A stretch of DNA of 64,000 nucleotides from a virus: positions 1 through 64,000 of the IMG/VR virus record IMGVR_UViG_3300037520_000900, one strand, 5' to 3'. Position 1 is the first letter of the stretch. Each line of letters starts with the position of its first letter. The notes beneath the pieces were generated by a model. The model did not search any database and was not told the DNA's origin. It saw nothing but the letters and a program-made list of their open reading frames with translations. This document shows positions 50,050-59,245 of this stretch, piece by piece. The position numbers and the translations under genes are program-made.

Positions 50050-51261
50050 ATGAGTAAAATTAAAGTATTAGTACTACCATCAGATAGAACGGGAGTTGGG
50101 AAATTTCGTTCTGTAGACCCACACGTTATGTTACAAAATAATCACGGAGACGATTTTCATGTTGATATTGATTATGATCCTAAAATTAATGATGTAAATT
50201 ATTGGAAGCAATATGATATTGTTCATTTTCATAGAAGTATAGGTCAGGATTATAACATAGCCCCAACAATAATTCAAAACTTAAATAATTTAGGTATTGT
50301 AACCATTATGGATTTAGATGATTATTGGTTACCAACGAAAGAACACCCTGTACACCAGTTGGTATTGCAAAATAAATTACATGAGAAAATCTTGGCAAAT
50401 ATGAAGGTTGCAGGGCATGTTATTACCACAACCTCCATTTTTGCAACAGAAATATCAAAATACAATAAAAATGTATATGTGTTACCAAACGCGATTAACC
50501 CAAATGAACCTCAGTTTCAAGCAGAAACAAAAAGTTCAGAAAAACTTAGGTTTGGTTGGTTAGGGGGGTCTTCTCATTTACACGACCTTAAACTTTTAGA
50601 CGGAACACTAAGTACGTTAACACAATTCAAAGATAATTTTAGTATGTATCTTTGTGGATTTGATACAAGGGGAACTGTAACAGAAATCAATCAACAAACG
50701 GGAGAACAAAAACAACGACCAATTAACCCTGAAGAAACTGTATGGGCTCGCTATGAAGAAATATTTACTGACAAATATAAATTAGTTGATGATAAACACA
50801 AAGAGTTTTTAATGAAATTTAAAGAAGAAGATTACGTTTCAGATACAGAAACTTTCTATAATAGAATTTGGACAAAACCTGTTACAAGTTATGCGGCTAA
50901 TTACAGATGGTTTGATGTATCATTGGCACCAATTAAAAATCATATCTTTAATAGAGTTAAATCACAACTTAAAGTTATTGAGGCCGGATTCTATAAGAAG
51001 GCAATAATAGCATCAAACGTTGGTCCATATACTATAGACTTGAAACACTCATTACAAAATGGTAACTTTGTTGATGGAAACGCACTTTTAGTGGATGAGG
51101 TTAGAAATGGTGATTGGTCTAAGTACATGAAGAAATTAATTCAAAACCCTAATTGGGCGTACGATTTAGGTCAAAGATTATATGAAACAGTGAAAGACAC
51201 ATATGATTTAAATAAAGTAACAAAAGATAGAGCAGAATTATATAAAACACTTAAAAAATAA
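50050..51261 (+). CDS. GT-B fold glycosyltransferase (group 1 / GT4-like)
   Basis: 403 residues. An N-terminal Rossmann half (KVLVLPSDRTGVGKFRSVDP, YDIVHFHRSIG, VTIMDLDDYWLP) and a C-terminal half (LRFGWLGGSSHLHDLKLLDG, then SLAPIKNHIFNRVKSQLKVIEAGFYKKAII and LKHSL) give the GT-B layout. The E in KVIEAGFYKKA corresponds to the nucleotide-sugar binding EAMA-like motif. First gene of the cassette. Donor and acceptor are unknown. It starts 86 nt after the previous gene, beyond a terminator. Confidence 0.85.
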   Translation: MSKIKVLVLPSDRTGVGKFRSVDPHVMLQNNHGDDFHVDIDYDPKINDVNYWKQYDIVHFHRSIGQDYNIAPTIIQNLNNLGIVTIMDLDDYWLPTKEHPVHQLVLQNKLHEKILANMKVAGHVITTTSIFATEISKYNKNVYVLPNAINPNEPQFQAETKSSEKLRFGWLGGSSHLHDLKLLDGTLSTLTQFKDNFSMYLCGFDTRGTVTEINQQTGEQKQRPINPEETVWARYEEIFTDKYKLVDDKHKEFLMKFKEEDYVSDTETFYNRIWTKPVTSYAANYRWFDVSLAPIKNHIFNRVKSQLKVIEAGFYKKAIIASNVGPYTIDLKHSLQNGNFVDGNALLVDEVRNGDWSKYMKKLIQNPNWAYDLGQRLYETVKDTYDLNKVTKDRAELYKTLKK

Positions 51262-51266
51262 AAATC

Positions 51267-51836
51267 ATGATAAACGAAACAGGTTATTGGAACAAAGAAG
51301 TGGCACCAAGTTGGCACGCACATAGTAAAGAATTAAATGACTGGTTAATTGATTATTTAAAAGATAACAAAGATGAAACGATTATAGATTTTGGTTGTGG
51401 TATGGCAACTTACTTAGAAAACTTTTACAAAAATGGTTTTAAAAAATTAATCGGTTTAGAAGGAGATCCCGTTAAAACTGATTTTGAATTTGAAGTCTTA
51501 ACTCAAAATTTAGCTCAAGAATTTAATTTAAATAAAAAAGGTATTGTTATTAGTTTAGAGGTTGGGGAGCACATTCCACAACAATATCAAGACACTTTTT
51601 TAAATAATTTAGATAGACATTGTAAAGACTTACTAATCGTATCATGGGCAATTAGAGGCCAAGGGGGTGTTGGTCATTTTAATGAATTAAATAATGATGA
51701 AATAATACCTGAAATAGAAAAAAGAGGATTTAAATTAATGGATGAAGATACTAAATCAATAAGAGAGTGTATTAAAACAGACTGTTTTTATTTCCAAAAT
51801 ACTTTAATGGTTTTTAAAAGACAAAAAAATGATTAA
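51267..51836 (+). CDS. SAM-dependent methyltransferase (class I)
   Basis: 189 residues. Motif I is ETIIDFGCGMATYLENF (about 37-53), followed by an acidic LIGLEGDP and the motif IV region GIVISLEVGEHIPQQY. This is the UbiE/Methyltransf_11/23 type that often modifies sugars or small molecules. There are no DNA target-recognition features (no DPPY or NPPF). Its place between a glycosyltransferase and an exonuclease suggests sugar methylation. It overlaps the next gene by 8 nt. Confidence 0.8.
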   Translation: MINETGYWNKEVAPSWHAHSKELNDWLIDYLKDNKDETIIDFGCGMATYLENFYKNGFKKLIGLEGDPVKTDFEFEVLTQNLAQEFNLNKKGIVISLEVGEHIPQQYQDTFLNNLDRHCKDLLIVSWAIRGQGGVGHFNELNNDEIIPEIEKRGFKLMDEDTKSIRECIKTDCFYFQNTLMVFKRQKND

Positions 51837-52557
51837 TATACCCATAACAAAAATATTATTCTTGGACATTGAAACCGTTGGTCTTTGTAAGGATTGGTCA
51901 ACATGTCAAGAAAGCAACCCAAAAGTTGCGGAACAATTTGTAAAATATTTTGATTGGTTTTTAAAAAGATTTCCTGAAGATAATTACGAAACAGACGGTC
52001 TTGAACAAGAACTTCAAAAGATGAATGATGTCTATTCTAAACGTTCTGCACTTGTTCCTGAGTTTGCAAAAATAGTTTGTGTGTCTATGGCCTTTGTTAT
52101 GGAAAATGGTGATGTTAAAAGACAAACATTTTCAGGTGACGATGAAAAAGAACTATTACTTCAAGTAAGGAATTTATTAGATAGGTGTCAAAAGTTAGAT
52201 TTTTATCTCTGTGGTCATAACCTTAAAAACTTCGATATACCTATGATGGCAAAACGTATGATAATTAATGGTATAATGCCATCAAAATTATTACCTTCAT
52301 ACGATACAAAACCTTGGGAAGTAAAAGCAATTGACACAAAAGAAATTTGGCAATATGGTGCATATTCATCAATAGGTTCATTAGATTTAGTTTGTGCAAC
52401 ATTAGATATACCAACACCAAAAGATGGTGAAATAAATGGTGGTATGGTACACGAAGCATATTGGAGTGGTGATCGATTATCTGAAATTGCGGATTACTGC
52501 GAAAAAGACGTGGAAGTATTAATACACTTTATAAAAAAATTAAAAGAATTAAAATGA
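51829..52557 (+). CDS. 3'-5' exonuclease, DnaQ-like (DEDDy)
   Basis: 242 residues. Exo I is LFLDIETVGL (Asp13, Glu15), Exo II is CGHNLKNFDIP (Asp136), and Exo III is ADYCEKDVEVL (Tyr223, Asp227), a complete DEDDy set. It resembles the stand-alone predicted 3'-5' exonuclease (PolB-like) family. It could trim 3' ends in repair or degrade host DNA. It lies between a methyltransferase and the dUTPase; the ends overlap by 4-8 nt, indicating co-translation with the sugar genes despite an unrelated role. Confidence 0.88.
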   Translation: MINIPITKILFLDIETVGLCKDWSTCQESNPKVAEQFVKYFDWFLKRFPEDNYETDGLEQELQKMNDVYSKRSALVPEFAKIVCVSMAFVMENGDVKRQTFSGDDEKELLLQVRNLLDRCQKLDFYLCGHNLKNFDIPMMAKRMIINGIMPSKLLPSYDTKPWEVKAIDTKEIWQYGAYSSIGSLDLVCATLDIPTPKDGEINGGMVHEAYWSGDRLSEIADYCEKDVEVLIHFIKKLKELK

Positions 52558-53153
52558 TGGAAGATTTAGAAGGATTAAGAAAACAATTGAGCACATTAAA
52601 AAACATTCAATCAGACGGGTATAATTTAAATACTGAAAGTACTTCATCGTTGTTTGAAAGTTTGGGAATTAATTTTGATGAGCTTAGTGATCAATTTGAT
52701 AGTCAGTTTGAACAAAAATTACAATTACAGTATACAAATGATTCGGAAAATAATGAACCCGAATACGCTTACGGGTCAGATTCCGGATTTGATTTAAGAT
52801 CAACCGAAGAATTGTGGGTTCAAGCAAATGGTAGACTGTTAGTACCAACAGGATTAAGGTTTGATATACCCGATGGTTATGAAATTCAAGTAAGAAGTAA
52901 AAGTGGTTTAGCTCTTAAACAAGGACTTATGGTTTTAAACTCACCAGGAACTGTTGATAGTGGGTATCAAGGAGAAGTTAAAGTTATAATTTTTAATACT
53001 ACTAATGAAAGAATTAAAATAGAAAAAGGCCAAAAAATTGCACAAGCGGTTCTTTGTCCTGTAGTAAATGGAAAATGGGTTAATTTGGTTAAGGTAGAAG
53101 AAATCGGTGAAAAAGACCGAAACGATAAAGGATTTGGTTCAACTGGATTGTAA
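52554..53153 (+). CDS. dut: dUTP diphosphatase with extra N-terminal region
   Basis: Hydrolyses dUTP to dUMP and keeps uracil out of DNA. The 199-residue protein has an unusual N-terminal extension (1-70, helical, acidic) before the five dUTPase motifs: GSDSGFDLRS (74-83), RSKSGLA (114-120), NSPGTVDSGYQGE (129-141), GQKIAQAVLCPV (159-170) and the C-terminal P-loop-like RNDKGFGSTG. The fifth motif is complete, so the enzyme is probably active as a trimer. Two possible starts (52554 and 52557) differ by one Met. The extension might link it to another replication protein. Confidence 0.92.
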   Translation: MMEDLEGLRKQLSTLKNIQSDGYNLNTESTSSLFESLGINFDELSDQFDSQFEQKLQLQYTNDSENNEPEYAYGSDSGFDLRSTEELWVQANGRLLVPTGLRFDIPDGYEIQVRSKSGLALKQGLMVLNSPGTVDSGYQGEVKVIIFNTTNERIKIEKGQKIAQAVLCPVVNGKWVNLVKVEEIGEKDRNDKGFGSTGL

Positions 53154-53154
53154 T

Positions 53155-54030
53155 ATGGAAAAAATAGATGTTTGTATCACGGTATTTGGTAAACCATACC
53201 AAACGATTGTAACATTAAAAAGTTTGTTAAAATATTCTGCATCTAAAATAGATAAAATTTATTTAATAGAAGAAAAAAATCAACCGATAGATTATGATTT
53301 TAATTTAATAAAAAATGAATTAGGTTATGAAAATTTTGAAAGATTTATCCCAAACTTTTATTTAGGTTTTGGGTTTTCAAATTTTGATGAAGCCAAAAAA
53401 AATGAAGAGTACAGAAAATCATTGAGGTACGAATACGGAATACAATCAACAGATAAAAAATACATTTTAATTATACATAATGACGTATTATTTAAAGGCG
53501 ACATTGTTACTGAAATGTTAAAAGAAAGTAATGGGTATTTTGGTATTGGGGATATTGGTCAATGTTGGAACTGCCCGTTTAATACCGAATCTTTATGTAA
53601 CGGATCCAGATTACAAGAAAATATTGACATGAATCATGATTATAATGAGGTTATTAAAATTGTCGAAAAACATAATACTACGAGAATTGCTAATCACGGT
53701 AAAAAATATATCGATAAAAATAACCCATTTCCTATGCCTGAGTGTAGAATAAATGAATGGTGCGCACTTGTGAATGTTGACATGTATAAAAAAGAAGTAA
53801 TCCCAAACGGGGAAGCTTCACCTATTGGTGGTATTTTTAATATTGATATTGGTGATAAATGGTTTTATGATATGGTAAAAAAGGGACATAAGTTTAAACA
53901 CTTTAACATATATGATTACTGCACCCATGGTTTTTTTTCAGAAGTAGGTAATGGACATACGTCTATGTTTAATAAAAAAATGTATGAAGATGATGAAATA
54001 AGGGCAAAAAATTTTTTAAAAACATTATAG
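53155..54030 (+). CDS. GT-A-like glycosyltransferase (probable)
   Basis: 291 residues from the ATG at 53155, directly after the dut stop. This start was chosen over one 48 nt upstream inside dut because the protein then opens MEKIDVCITVFGKPYQTIVTL, a typical GT-A first strand. KKYILIIHNDVLFKGD supplies a DXD-like HND, and PECRINEWCALVNVDMY with a later NIDIGDKWF resembles the acceptor side. Five or so cysteines in the middle (CWNCPF, LCNG) are unusual. Donor sugar unknown. Confidence 0.7.
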   Translation: MEKIDVCITVFGKPYQTIVTLKSLLKYSASKIDKIYLIEEKNQPIDYDFNLIKNELGYENFERFIPNFYLGFGFSNFDEAKKNEEYRKSLRYEYGIQSTDKKYILIIHNDVLFKGDIVTEMLKESNGYFGIGDIGQCWNCPFNTESLCNGSRLQENIDMNHDYNEVIKIVEKHNTTRIANHGKKYIDKNNPFPMPECRINEWCALVNVDMYKKEVIPNGEASPIGGIFNIDIGDKWFYDMVKKGHKFKHFNIYDYCTHGFFSEVGNGHTSMFNKKMYEDDEIRAKNFLKTL

Positions 54031-54031
54031 A

Positions 54032-55537
54032 ATGATAACAATAATATATTCAACACATAAAGATAAAGAATACAATGATAAATTTAACGACCATCTTGTA
54101 TTAACTTCTGGTCTCCAAGGGGTTCAAATTTTACCTTATGAAAACCACAACCAATACTCATTGGCTGAAGTTTACAATCGTGGAATATCAGAATCAAAAT
54201 ATAATATTGTTGTTTGTTGTCATAACGATATTAAATTAGAAAAAAATTGGGGTAAAAAACTTTTAGAAGATTTTAATAAAAACCATGAGTTTGGTATAAT
54301 TGGCAAGGCCGGATCTTGTTATTTTCCTGAGTCTGGTGTTTATTGGGAAAGGTTACAACAAACAATGGTTGGCCAGGTTTATCATCACCCGAACAATCAA
54401 AAAAAGTTTCTAAGTAAATACTCACCTAAATTACCATTCTTAATTCCTGTTGTTACAGTGGATGGTCTTTTTATTTCATTTGATAAGACAAAAATTAAAC
54501 ATAGATTTGATGAATCTTACGGTAAGTTTCACTTTTACGATCATGGGTTTGCGGTGCCAAATTACTTAGATGGAGTTAAATTAGGTGTGACTTCATCTTT
54601 TGAAATAACACATCAATCAATCGGGCAACCTAATCAAGAATTTTGGGAAAGCAAAGAAAAGTTTGTTGAAAAGTGGGGTAGTAAACTACCTTTAGACTTA
54701 AAACCTAATTTTGTTTATGCCCCTGAGATAAAGACAAAAAAATTTAAAAAATTAGGTAGGGTTGCAATAATAATACCAACAAAAGGAAATGTTAAAATAT
54801 TAATGGATTGTATTGACTCATTTTACGAACACTGTGATAATGAGGTGTTTGATATTTTTATAGCAGATACGGGATCAACAAATGAAGAAAAAGACGAAAT
54901 AAAACTAAAAATAAAAGAAAGAAAAAACATTAATTTTATTGAGTATGATTATTATAATTTTGCTAAAATAAATAACGATGTTGTAAAAAATTATTTAGAC
55001 GATAAGTATGAATTTATACTTTTTTGTAATAATGACATTAAAATATTGAATGATGTTATTACAGGGTTCTTAGATGTTTTTGAAAAAAATAAAAAAACAG
55101 GGACAGTAGGGGGTAGATTACATTATGCAGACAACACCATACAACATGATGGTATTTTTATGGCAATAATAAAAAAATCATTAGAAGTTGGTCACATTAA
55201 TTTAAAAAATTATTATAACCATAACATTGGTGTTGTAAATGTTTTTGGAAACACGGGCGGTTTATTAATGATAAGAAAAAAATTATTTGAAAATGTTGGA
55301 TTTTTTAATGAAAATTATATATCTTGTTTTGAGGATGTGGAACTAAATTTAGAATGTAATTATTTAGGGTTTGAAAATTATGAAAATTCTAATTGTGTTG
55401 CATACCATTATGAATCATTGTCTAGAGATTTGGACACTGATAAATTAAAAAAATTACAATTTGATTATATAAACTCATTAGTACCTACAGTACAAAAAAG
55501 ATGGGAAAAAATAAAAAATAAAATATTAATAATGTAA
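54032..55537 (+). CDS. Two-domain family 2 glycosyltransferase
   Basis: 501 residues with two GT-A units. The first (1-230) begins ITIIYSTHKDKEYNDKF and has VVCCHNDIKLEKNWG as its DXD region. The second (about 240-501) is canonical GT2: VAIIIPTKGNVKILMDCIDS, FILFCNNDIKILND, FGNTGGLLMIRKKLFENVGFFNENYISCFEDVELN. The ED of FEDVELN is the usual catalytic-base region of rhamnosyl-type GT2 enzymes. Two domains in one chain would allow alternate sugar additions. It is 1 nt after the preceding GT and 2 nt before the next. Confidence 0.85.
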   Translation: MITIIYSTHKDKEYNDKFNDHLVLTSGLQGVQILPYENHNQYSLAEVYNRGISESKYNIVVCCHNDIKLEKNWGKKLLEDFNKNHEFGIIGKAGSCYFPESGVYWERLQQTMVGQVYHHPNNQKKFLSKYSPKLPFLIPVVTVDGLFISFDKTKIKHRFDESYGKFHFYDHGFAVPNYLDGVKLGVTSSFEITHQSIGQPNQEFWESKEKFVEKWGSKLPLDLKPNFVYAPEIKTKKFKKLGRVAIIIPTKGNVKILMDCIDSFYEHCDNEVFDIFIADTGSTNEEKDEIKLKIKERKNINFIEYDYYNFAKINNDVVKNYLDDKYEFILFCNNDIKILNDVITGFLDVFEKNKKTGTVGGRLHYADNTIQHDGIFMAIIKKSLEVGHINLKNYYNHNIGVVNVFGNTGGLLMIRKKLFENVGFFNENYISCFEDVELNLECNYLGFENYENSNCVAYHYESLSRDLDTDKLKKLQFDYINSLVPTVQKRWEKIKNKILIM

Positions 55538-55539
55538 AT

Positions 55540-56172
55540 ATGTTTAATGTTATTACTCCACTAGCAAGATTTAATAATCTAAATGATTTAACCAAACATT
55601 TATCAAACAAAGGTATAAGATGGCATGTTATTACCGATAGCGACTCAAATCAAAATTTAGAAATAGAAAATGAATGGACTAAACATTATATTTGTCCTAA
55701 TGAAGGACAAACTTTTTGGGAAAGATGTAATTTTTCAATTAATTGGTTTATTGAAAATCAAGAAATAAATGATGATGAATATTATTGTATTTTAAATGAC
55801 GACGATGGGTATGAAAATGACTTTTTTAATAAAATTAAAAAATATATCTATGAAAGTGAATCCCAAAAAAGACCCAACGATCTTATTATATGTTCAATGT
55901 TAAGGGGACATAATACACCAATGGACGCAATACCTGTAAGGAGGCACCCCACAAATACTTTATTTGCTAGACCAGATCTAATGACAGTTGGTAATGTTGG
56001 TGTTGAACAGTTTATTGTTAAAGGAAAAATACTAAAAAATCACAGGTTACCATTAACAACTTGTGGTGATGGTGAGCTTATAACATTATTAGTAAAACTA
56101 TATGACACACTTTATTTACCTGAAGTTTATGTTTGGTTTAACTACTTTGAACCGGGTAGATGGAATAAATAA
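55540..56172 (+). CDS. GT-A-like glycosyltransferase, short
   Basis: 210 residues. FNVITPLARFNNLNDLTKHL at the start matches a GT-A first strand and helix, and YYCILNDDDGYENDFF gives a clear DDD metal-binding motif (about residues 85-87). Near the end, TTCGDGELITLLVKL resembles a catalytic-base helix. It is shorter than most GT2 proteins, lacking a membrane or C-terminal extension. It lies within the cassette, so a sugar-transfer role is likely. Confidence 0.7.
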   Translation: MFNVITPLARFNNLNDLTKHLSNKGIRWHVITDSDSNQNLEIENEWTKHYICPNEGQTFWERCNFSINWFIENQEINDDEYYCILNDDDGYENDFFNKIKKYIYESESQKRPNDLIICSMLRGHNTPMDAIPVRRHPTNTLFARPDLMTVGNVGVEQFIVKGKILKNHRLPLTTCGDGELITLLVKLYDTLYLPEVYVWFNYFEPGRWNK

Positions 56173-56188
56173 AATTAATTAAATTTAT

Positions 56189-56443
56189 ATGGAAACAATC
56201 GGTAACTTAATTGATAAATTAACTGTAACTAATATTCGTATATGGATGGCCGAGGATATTAAAAGAAAAAACGATGCAACGGATTTTGAGATTGCAAATG
56301 CAACAAAGATTACGAATGTTGCAAATCAACAAAGAAATGACCTTATACAAGAAATTGATGAGTTGATTAATTATTTGGTTGAAAATAAAAAATCTCAAAA
56401 ACTTTACAAACAAGGATCAAATAAAATGTACGGAAAGCAATAA
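56189..56443 (+). CDS. Small helical protein, DUF4254-like
   Basis: 84 residues, all helical: TIGNLIDKLTVTNIRIWMAEDIKRK, then VANQQRNDLIQEIDELINYL. The GxLIDKLxxxNxxIW beginning recalls DUF4254-type small proteins often seen beside glycosyltransferase genes. Function unknown. Its stop codon is 1 nt before the ATG of the SDR gene. Confidence 0.65.
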   Translation: METIGNLIDKLTVTNIRIWMAEDIKRKNDATDFEIANATKITNVANQQRNDLIQEIDELINYLVENKKSQKLYKQGSNKMYGKQ

Positions 56444-56444
56444 A

Positions 56445-57395
56445 ATGAAAATTTTAATTACGGGACCACTAGGACAAGATGGTAAAATTTTAACTAAAAT
56501 ATTAGAAAATAAACACGAATTAATTGGTGTATGTAGATTAAACGTACCCCACCAAAAAGTAATTGACCATAACAAGCATTTTAAAATTGAGTTGTGTATG
56601 TCGGACTTAACTGATATTGGGTATGTTGAGCAATTAATAAAATCAGTTAAACCTGAAATAATAATTAATTTTGCTGGTGAAACGAACGTAATAGACCCTT
56701 GGTCTAATGTGTATGAAACCTTTAATCAAAATTTTAAAATTGTTTTTAATTTTTTAGAATCAATAAAAAAAGTAAATAGGGACATATTTTTTTTTCAATC
56801 GTCATCATCTTTAATGTTTGGTAAATCTAAAGAACGTATAATAAATGAAAAAAGTTACTTTTCACCTCTTTACCCTTATGGGGTTTCTAAGTTAACATCT
56901 CATAATTTATTAGATGAATATAGATTTAAATATAATATTAAATGTTGCTCTGGTATTTTTTTTAATCACGATTCTTTTTACAGAAATGAAAAATTTATAA
57001 CAAAAAAAATATCAACACATATTTGTGACATATTAATGGGATCAAAAAAAAAATTAAACTTGTATAATCTTAATTTTTATAGAGATTTAAGTCATGCAGA
57101 AGACTTTATGAAGGCAGTTGAAATAATAATAGAAAAAAAACTAAATGAAAATTTTGTTTTTAGTAGTGGTAATGAGGTTAATTTTTTAGACTTATCTAAA
57201 AAATTTTTTTATAAACACAATCTTGATTTTATGGAATTTGTAGAATACACTGAGGATAAAAAAGATACTGAGTTTCAATATAATATTATTGGGGACAGTA
57301 CCAAATTAAAATCTTTTGGGTGGTCCCCAAAATATAATACAGATGATTTAATAAATGATATGGTAATTAAAGAAATAAAATATAGAAACAGATGA
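56445..57395 (+). CDS. NAD(P)-dependent sugar epimerase/dehydratase (extended SDR, diverged GMD paralogue)
   Basis: 316 residues from the ATG at 56445. The frame extends 66 nt upstream into the previous gene, but the start here gives a proper Rossmann beginning, MKILITGPLGQDGKIL. IINFAGETN, SSSLMFG and YPYGVSK (Tyr145, Lys149) complete the extended SDR set. The similarity to the GMD at 61701 in layout (GQDG, FNHDS, a C-terminal GDSTKLKSFGWSPKYN) suggests an old duplication followed by divergence. It may perform a later step on a 4-keto-6-deoxy sugar, such as 4-reduction; substrate not evident. It overlaps the next gene by 4 nt. Confidence 0.85.
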   Translation: MKILITGPLGQDGKILTKILENKHELIGVCRLNVPHQKVIDHNKHFKIELCMSDLTDIGYVEQLIKSVKPEIIINFAGETNVIDPWSNVYETFNQNFKIVFNFLESIKKVNRDIFFFQSSSSLMFGKSKERIINEKSYFSPLYPYGVSKLTSHNLLDEYRFKYNIKCCSGIFFNHDSFYRNEKFITKKISTHICDILMGSKKKLNLYNLNFYRDLSHAEDFMKAVEIIIEKKLNENFVFSSGNEVNFLDLSKKFFYKHNLDFMEFVEYTEDKKDTEFQYNIIGDSTKLKSFGWSPKYNTDDLINDMVIKEIKYRNR

Positions 57396-58327
57396 GTGTA
57401 ATTTTTATAAATCATGTAAAATCACAGTGTGGTGTTTATGAAATTGGTAAAAGAATTTTCGATTTAATAGATAAAAAAACTTTACCTGTTAAATATTTTG
57501 AAACCTCAGTAAATGGTCTTAATGAATACCTTAAAATAATAGAGACAGAAAAACCTGATTTTATTTTATATAACTATTTTTCGGTTACACTACCGTATTT
57601 AAATAAATCACTATTTAAAATGTTTCCTAATATAAAACACATTGGGATAATTCACGATCCCCTAACCCCTCAAATGATTGATTTTTATAACAATACTTTT
57701 GACTGTTGGGTAATTCATGATCAAACAAATAAATCAATTAGTAATAATAAATTTACAACTGTTAGACCTATAAGAAGATTTGAAAAATTAGAAAAAAAAC
57801 CTAATGGTACATTACAAATAGGTTCACACGGTTTTAGCGTATCACCGTGGAAGATGTTTGATAAAATTATAGATTTAATTAATCATGAATTTGATGAAGT
57901 TGTAATAAATATGAATATAACTCAAGCAACTTTTGGTGGTTACGAAGACCCTAAAAGATTTGACAATTGGAGAAAATTAATAACCAAAAAAAATGTTCAT
58001 TTAAATATTACAAATACGTATTATGAAACGGAGAATGAACTAATAAATTACTTATCAAAAAATGATTTAAATGTTTATTTTTACAACCCCCCACACGAAT
58101 TTGTTGGTGTTGGTGGTAGCGCAGATTTAGCAGTTAGTTCCCAATCCAGTCTGGTTGTTAACAACACATATATGTATAGACATTTTCATGATTATTTAGG
58201 ATTTTTTGAACAAAAAAATAATTTAACGTCATTTTTAGATAACAAAAAAGAAGTAAAAAAATTGTACGATTTATGGTCACCTGAAAAAATGACACAAGAT
58301 TATAAAAATATGATAGAATCATTATGA
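57392..58327 (+). CDS. GT-B-like glycosyltransferase (probable), paralogue of next gene
   Basis: 311 residues. CGVYEIGKRIFDL at the N-terminus, IGIIHDP, TLQIGSHGFSVSPWKMFDKIID opening the second half, and LNVYFYNPPHEFVGVGGSADLAVSSQSSLVV near the end have the GT-B two-lobe order. The terminal part resembles the donor-binding region, although a classic EX7E is not seen. It shares layout with the following gene (CGV...G..I, SFGFGFPDKGF, NCFFYD), so the two are probably paralogues. Joined on both sides by ATGA overlaps. Confidence 0.65.
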   Translation: MSVIFINHVKSQCGVYEIGKRIFDLIDKKTLPVKYFETSVNGLNEYLKIIETEKPDFILYNYFSVTLPYLNKSLFKMFPNIKHIGIIHDPLTPQMIDFYNNTFDCWVIHDQTNKSISNNKFTTVRPIRRFEKLEKKPNGTLQIGSHGFSVSPWKMFDKIIDLINHEFDEVVINMNITQATFGGYEDPKRFDNWRKLITKKNVHLNITNTYYETENELINYLSKNDLNVYFYNPPHEFVGVGGSADLAVSSQSSLVVNNTYMYRHFHDYLGFFEQKNNLTSFLDNKKEVKKLYDLWSPEKMTQDYKNMIESL

Positions 58328-59232
58328 AAAATGTTTTATTAGTTAATAGAAAGACAACTAATTGTGGTGTACACCAATACGGTTTAAACATATTTGAATC
58401 TTTAGAAAAAAGTAATAAAAATAAATATTTTTATTTAGAAACTAATGATTCAGAAACACTAATTAATTTTTTAAATAACAACAAAATAGATGTAATAATC
58501 TTTAATTACATAATTTGGGTTATGGGGTGGATTACAAATGACTTAATTAGTTCTTTATTTTTAAACTATAAAATTTACTTTATTTATCACGATGGGGACA
58601 TACCCAATTTCCCATACAATGGAATACTTTATAATGACCCAACTAAAAATGTTAATAATATAAATGAATTTCTAATAGATAGATGTCTTTTTGAATTTGA
58701 GTCAAATGAAAAAATAAATTTAGATAAAACCATAATATCCTCTTTTGGTTTTGGGTTTCCAGACAAAGGATTTCAAAAAATAATAAACAGAATAAATGAG
58801 GAATTTTCAGGGGCAATAATAAGACTACATATGCCAAATGCAAACGTAGATCCATTTAATAATTTAAAAAACCAAACTTTAGATTTATGTAATAAAGAAG
58901 TTAAATCAAAAAATGAAATTATAATTACTAACAACTATATGAGTAATTTAGAACTTCTTAATTGGTTAAGCGAAAGTACAATAAATTGTTTTTTCTATGA
59001 CAATAAAAGTTCAAAAGGAATTTCTTCTGTTATTGATTATGCTCTTTCTGTTAATGTACCAATTGCTGTTACTGACTGCGATATGATGAGGCATATAATT
59101 TCAGACAAAATTTCTATTGAAAAAAATAAAATTTCAGATATAATTAATTATGGTTGTACACATCTTGAAGAATATAAAAAAAATTGGTCTAATAAAAATT
59201 TTAGAGATAAATTAGACTATATAATAAATTAA
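58324..59232 (+). CDS. GT-B-like glycosyltransferase (probable)
   Basis: 302 residues, very Asn/Ile/Lys-rich. NCGVHQYGLNIFESL parallels CGVYEIGKRIFDL of the upstream gene. IYFIYHDGD, IISSFGFGFPDKGFQKIINRI and INCFFYDNKSSKGISSVIDYALSVNVPIAVTDCDMMRH match the second-lobe order. Base composition is even more AT-rich than in its neighbours, consistent with rapid divergence. Role in glycan assembly inferred from context. Followed by 13 nt of A-rich spacer. Confidence 0.6.
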   Translation: MKNVLLVNRKTTNCGVHQYGLNIFESLEKSNKNKYFYLETNDSETLINFLNNNKIDVIIFNYIIWVMGWITNDLISSLFLNYKIYFIYHDGDIPNFPYNGILYNDPTKNVNNINEFLIDRCLFEFESNEKINLDKTIISSFGFGFPDKGFQKIINRINEEFSGAIIRLHMPNANVDPFNNLKNQTLDLCNKEVKSKNEIIITNNYMSNLELLNWLSESTINCFFYDNKSSKGISSVIDYALSVNVPIAVTDCDMMRHIISDKISIEKNKISDIINYGCTHLEEYKKNWSNKNFRDKLDYIIN

Positions 59233-59245
59233 ATAAAAAAAAAAT

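Noticed and set aside
53107-53154. Earlier start for the GT-A gene after dut
   Set aside because: Would overlap dut by 47 nt and add a polar tail before the first strand; the ATG at 53155 right after the dut stop gives a proper fold start.
56379-56444. Earlier start for the SDR gene
   Set aside because: Lies inside the DUF4254-like gene; the ATG at 56445 begins exactly at the Rossmann strand.
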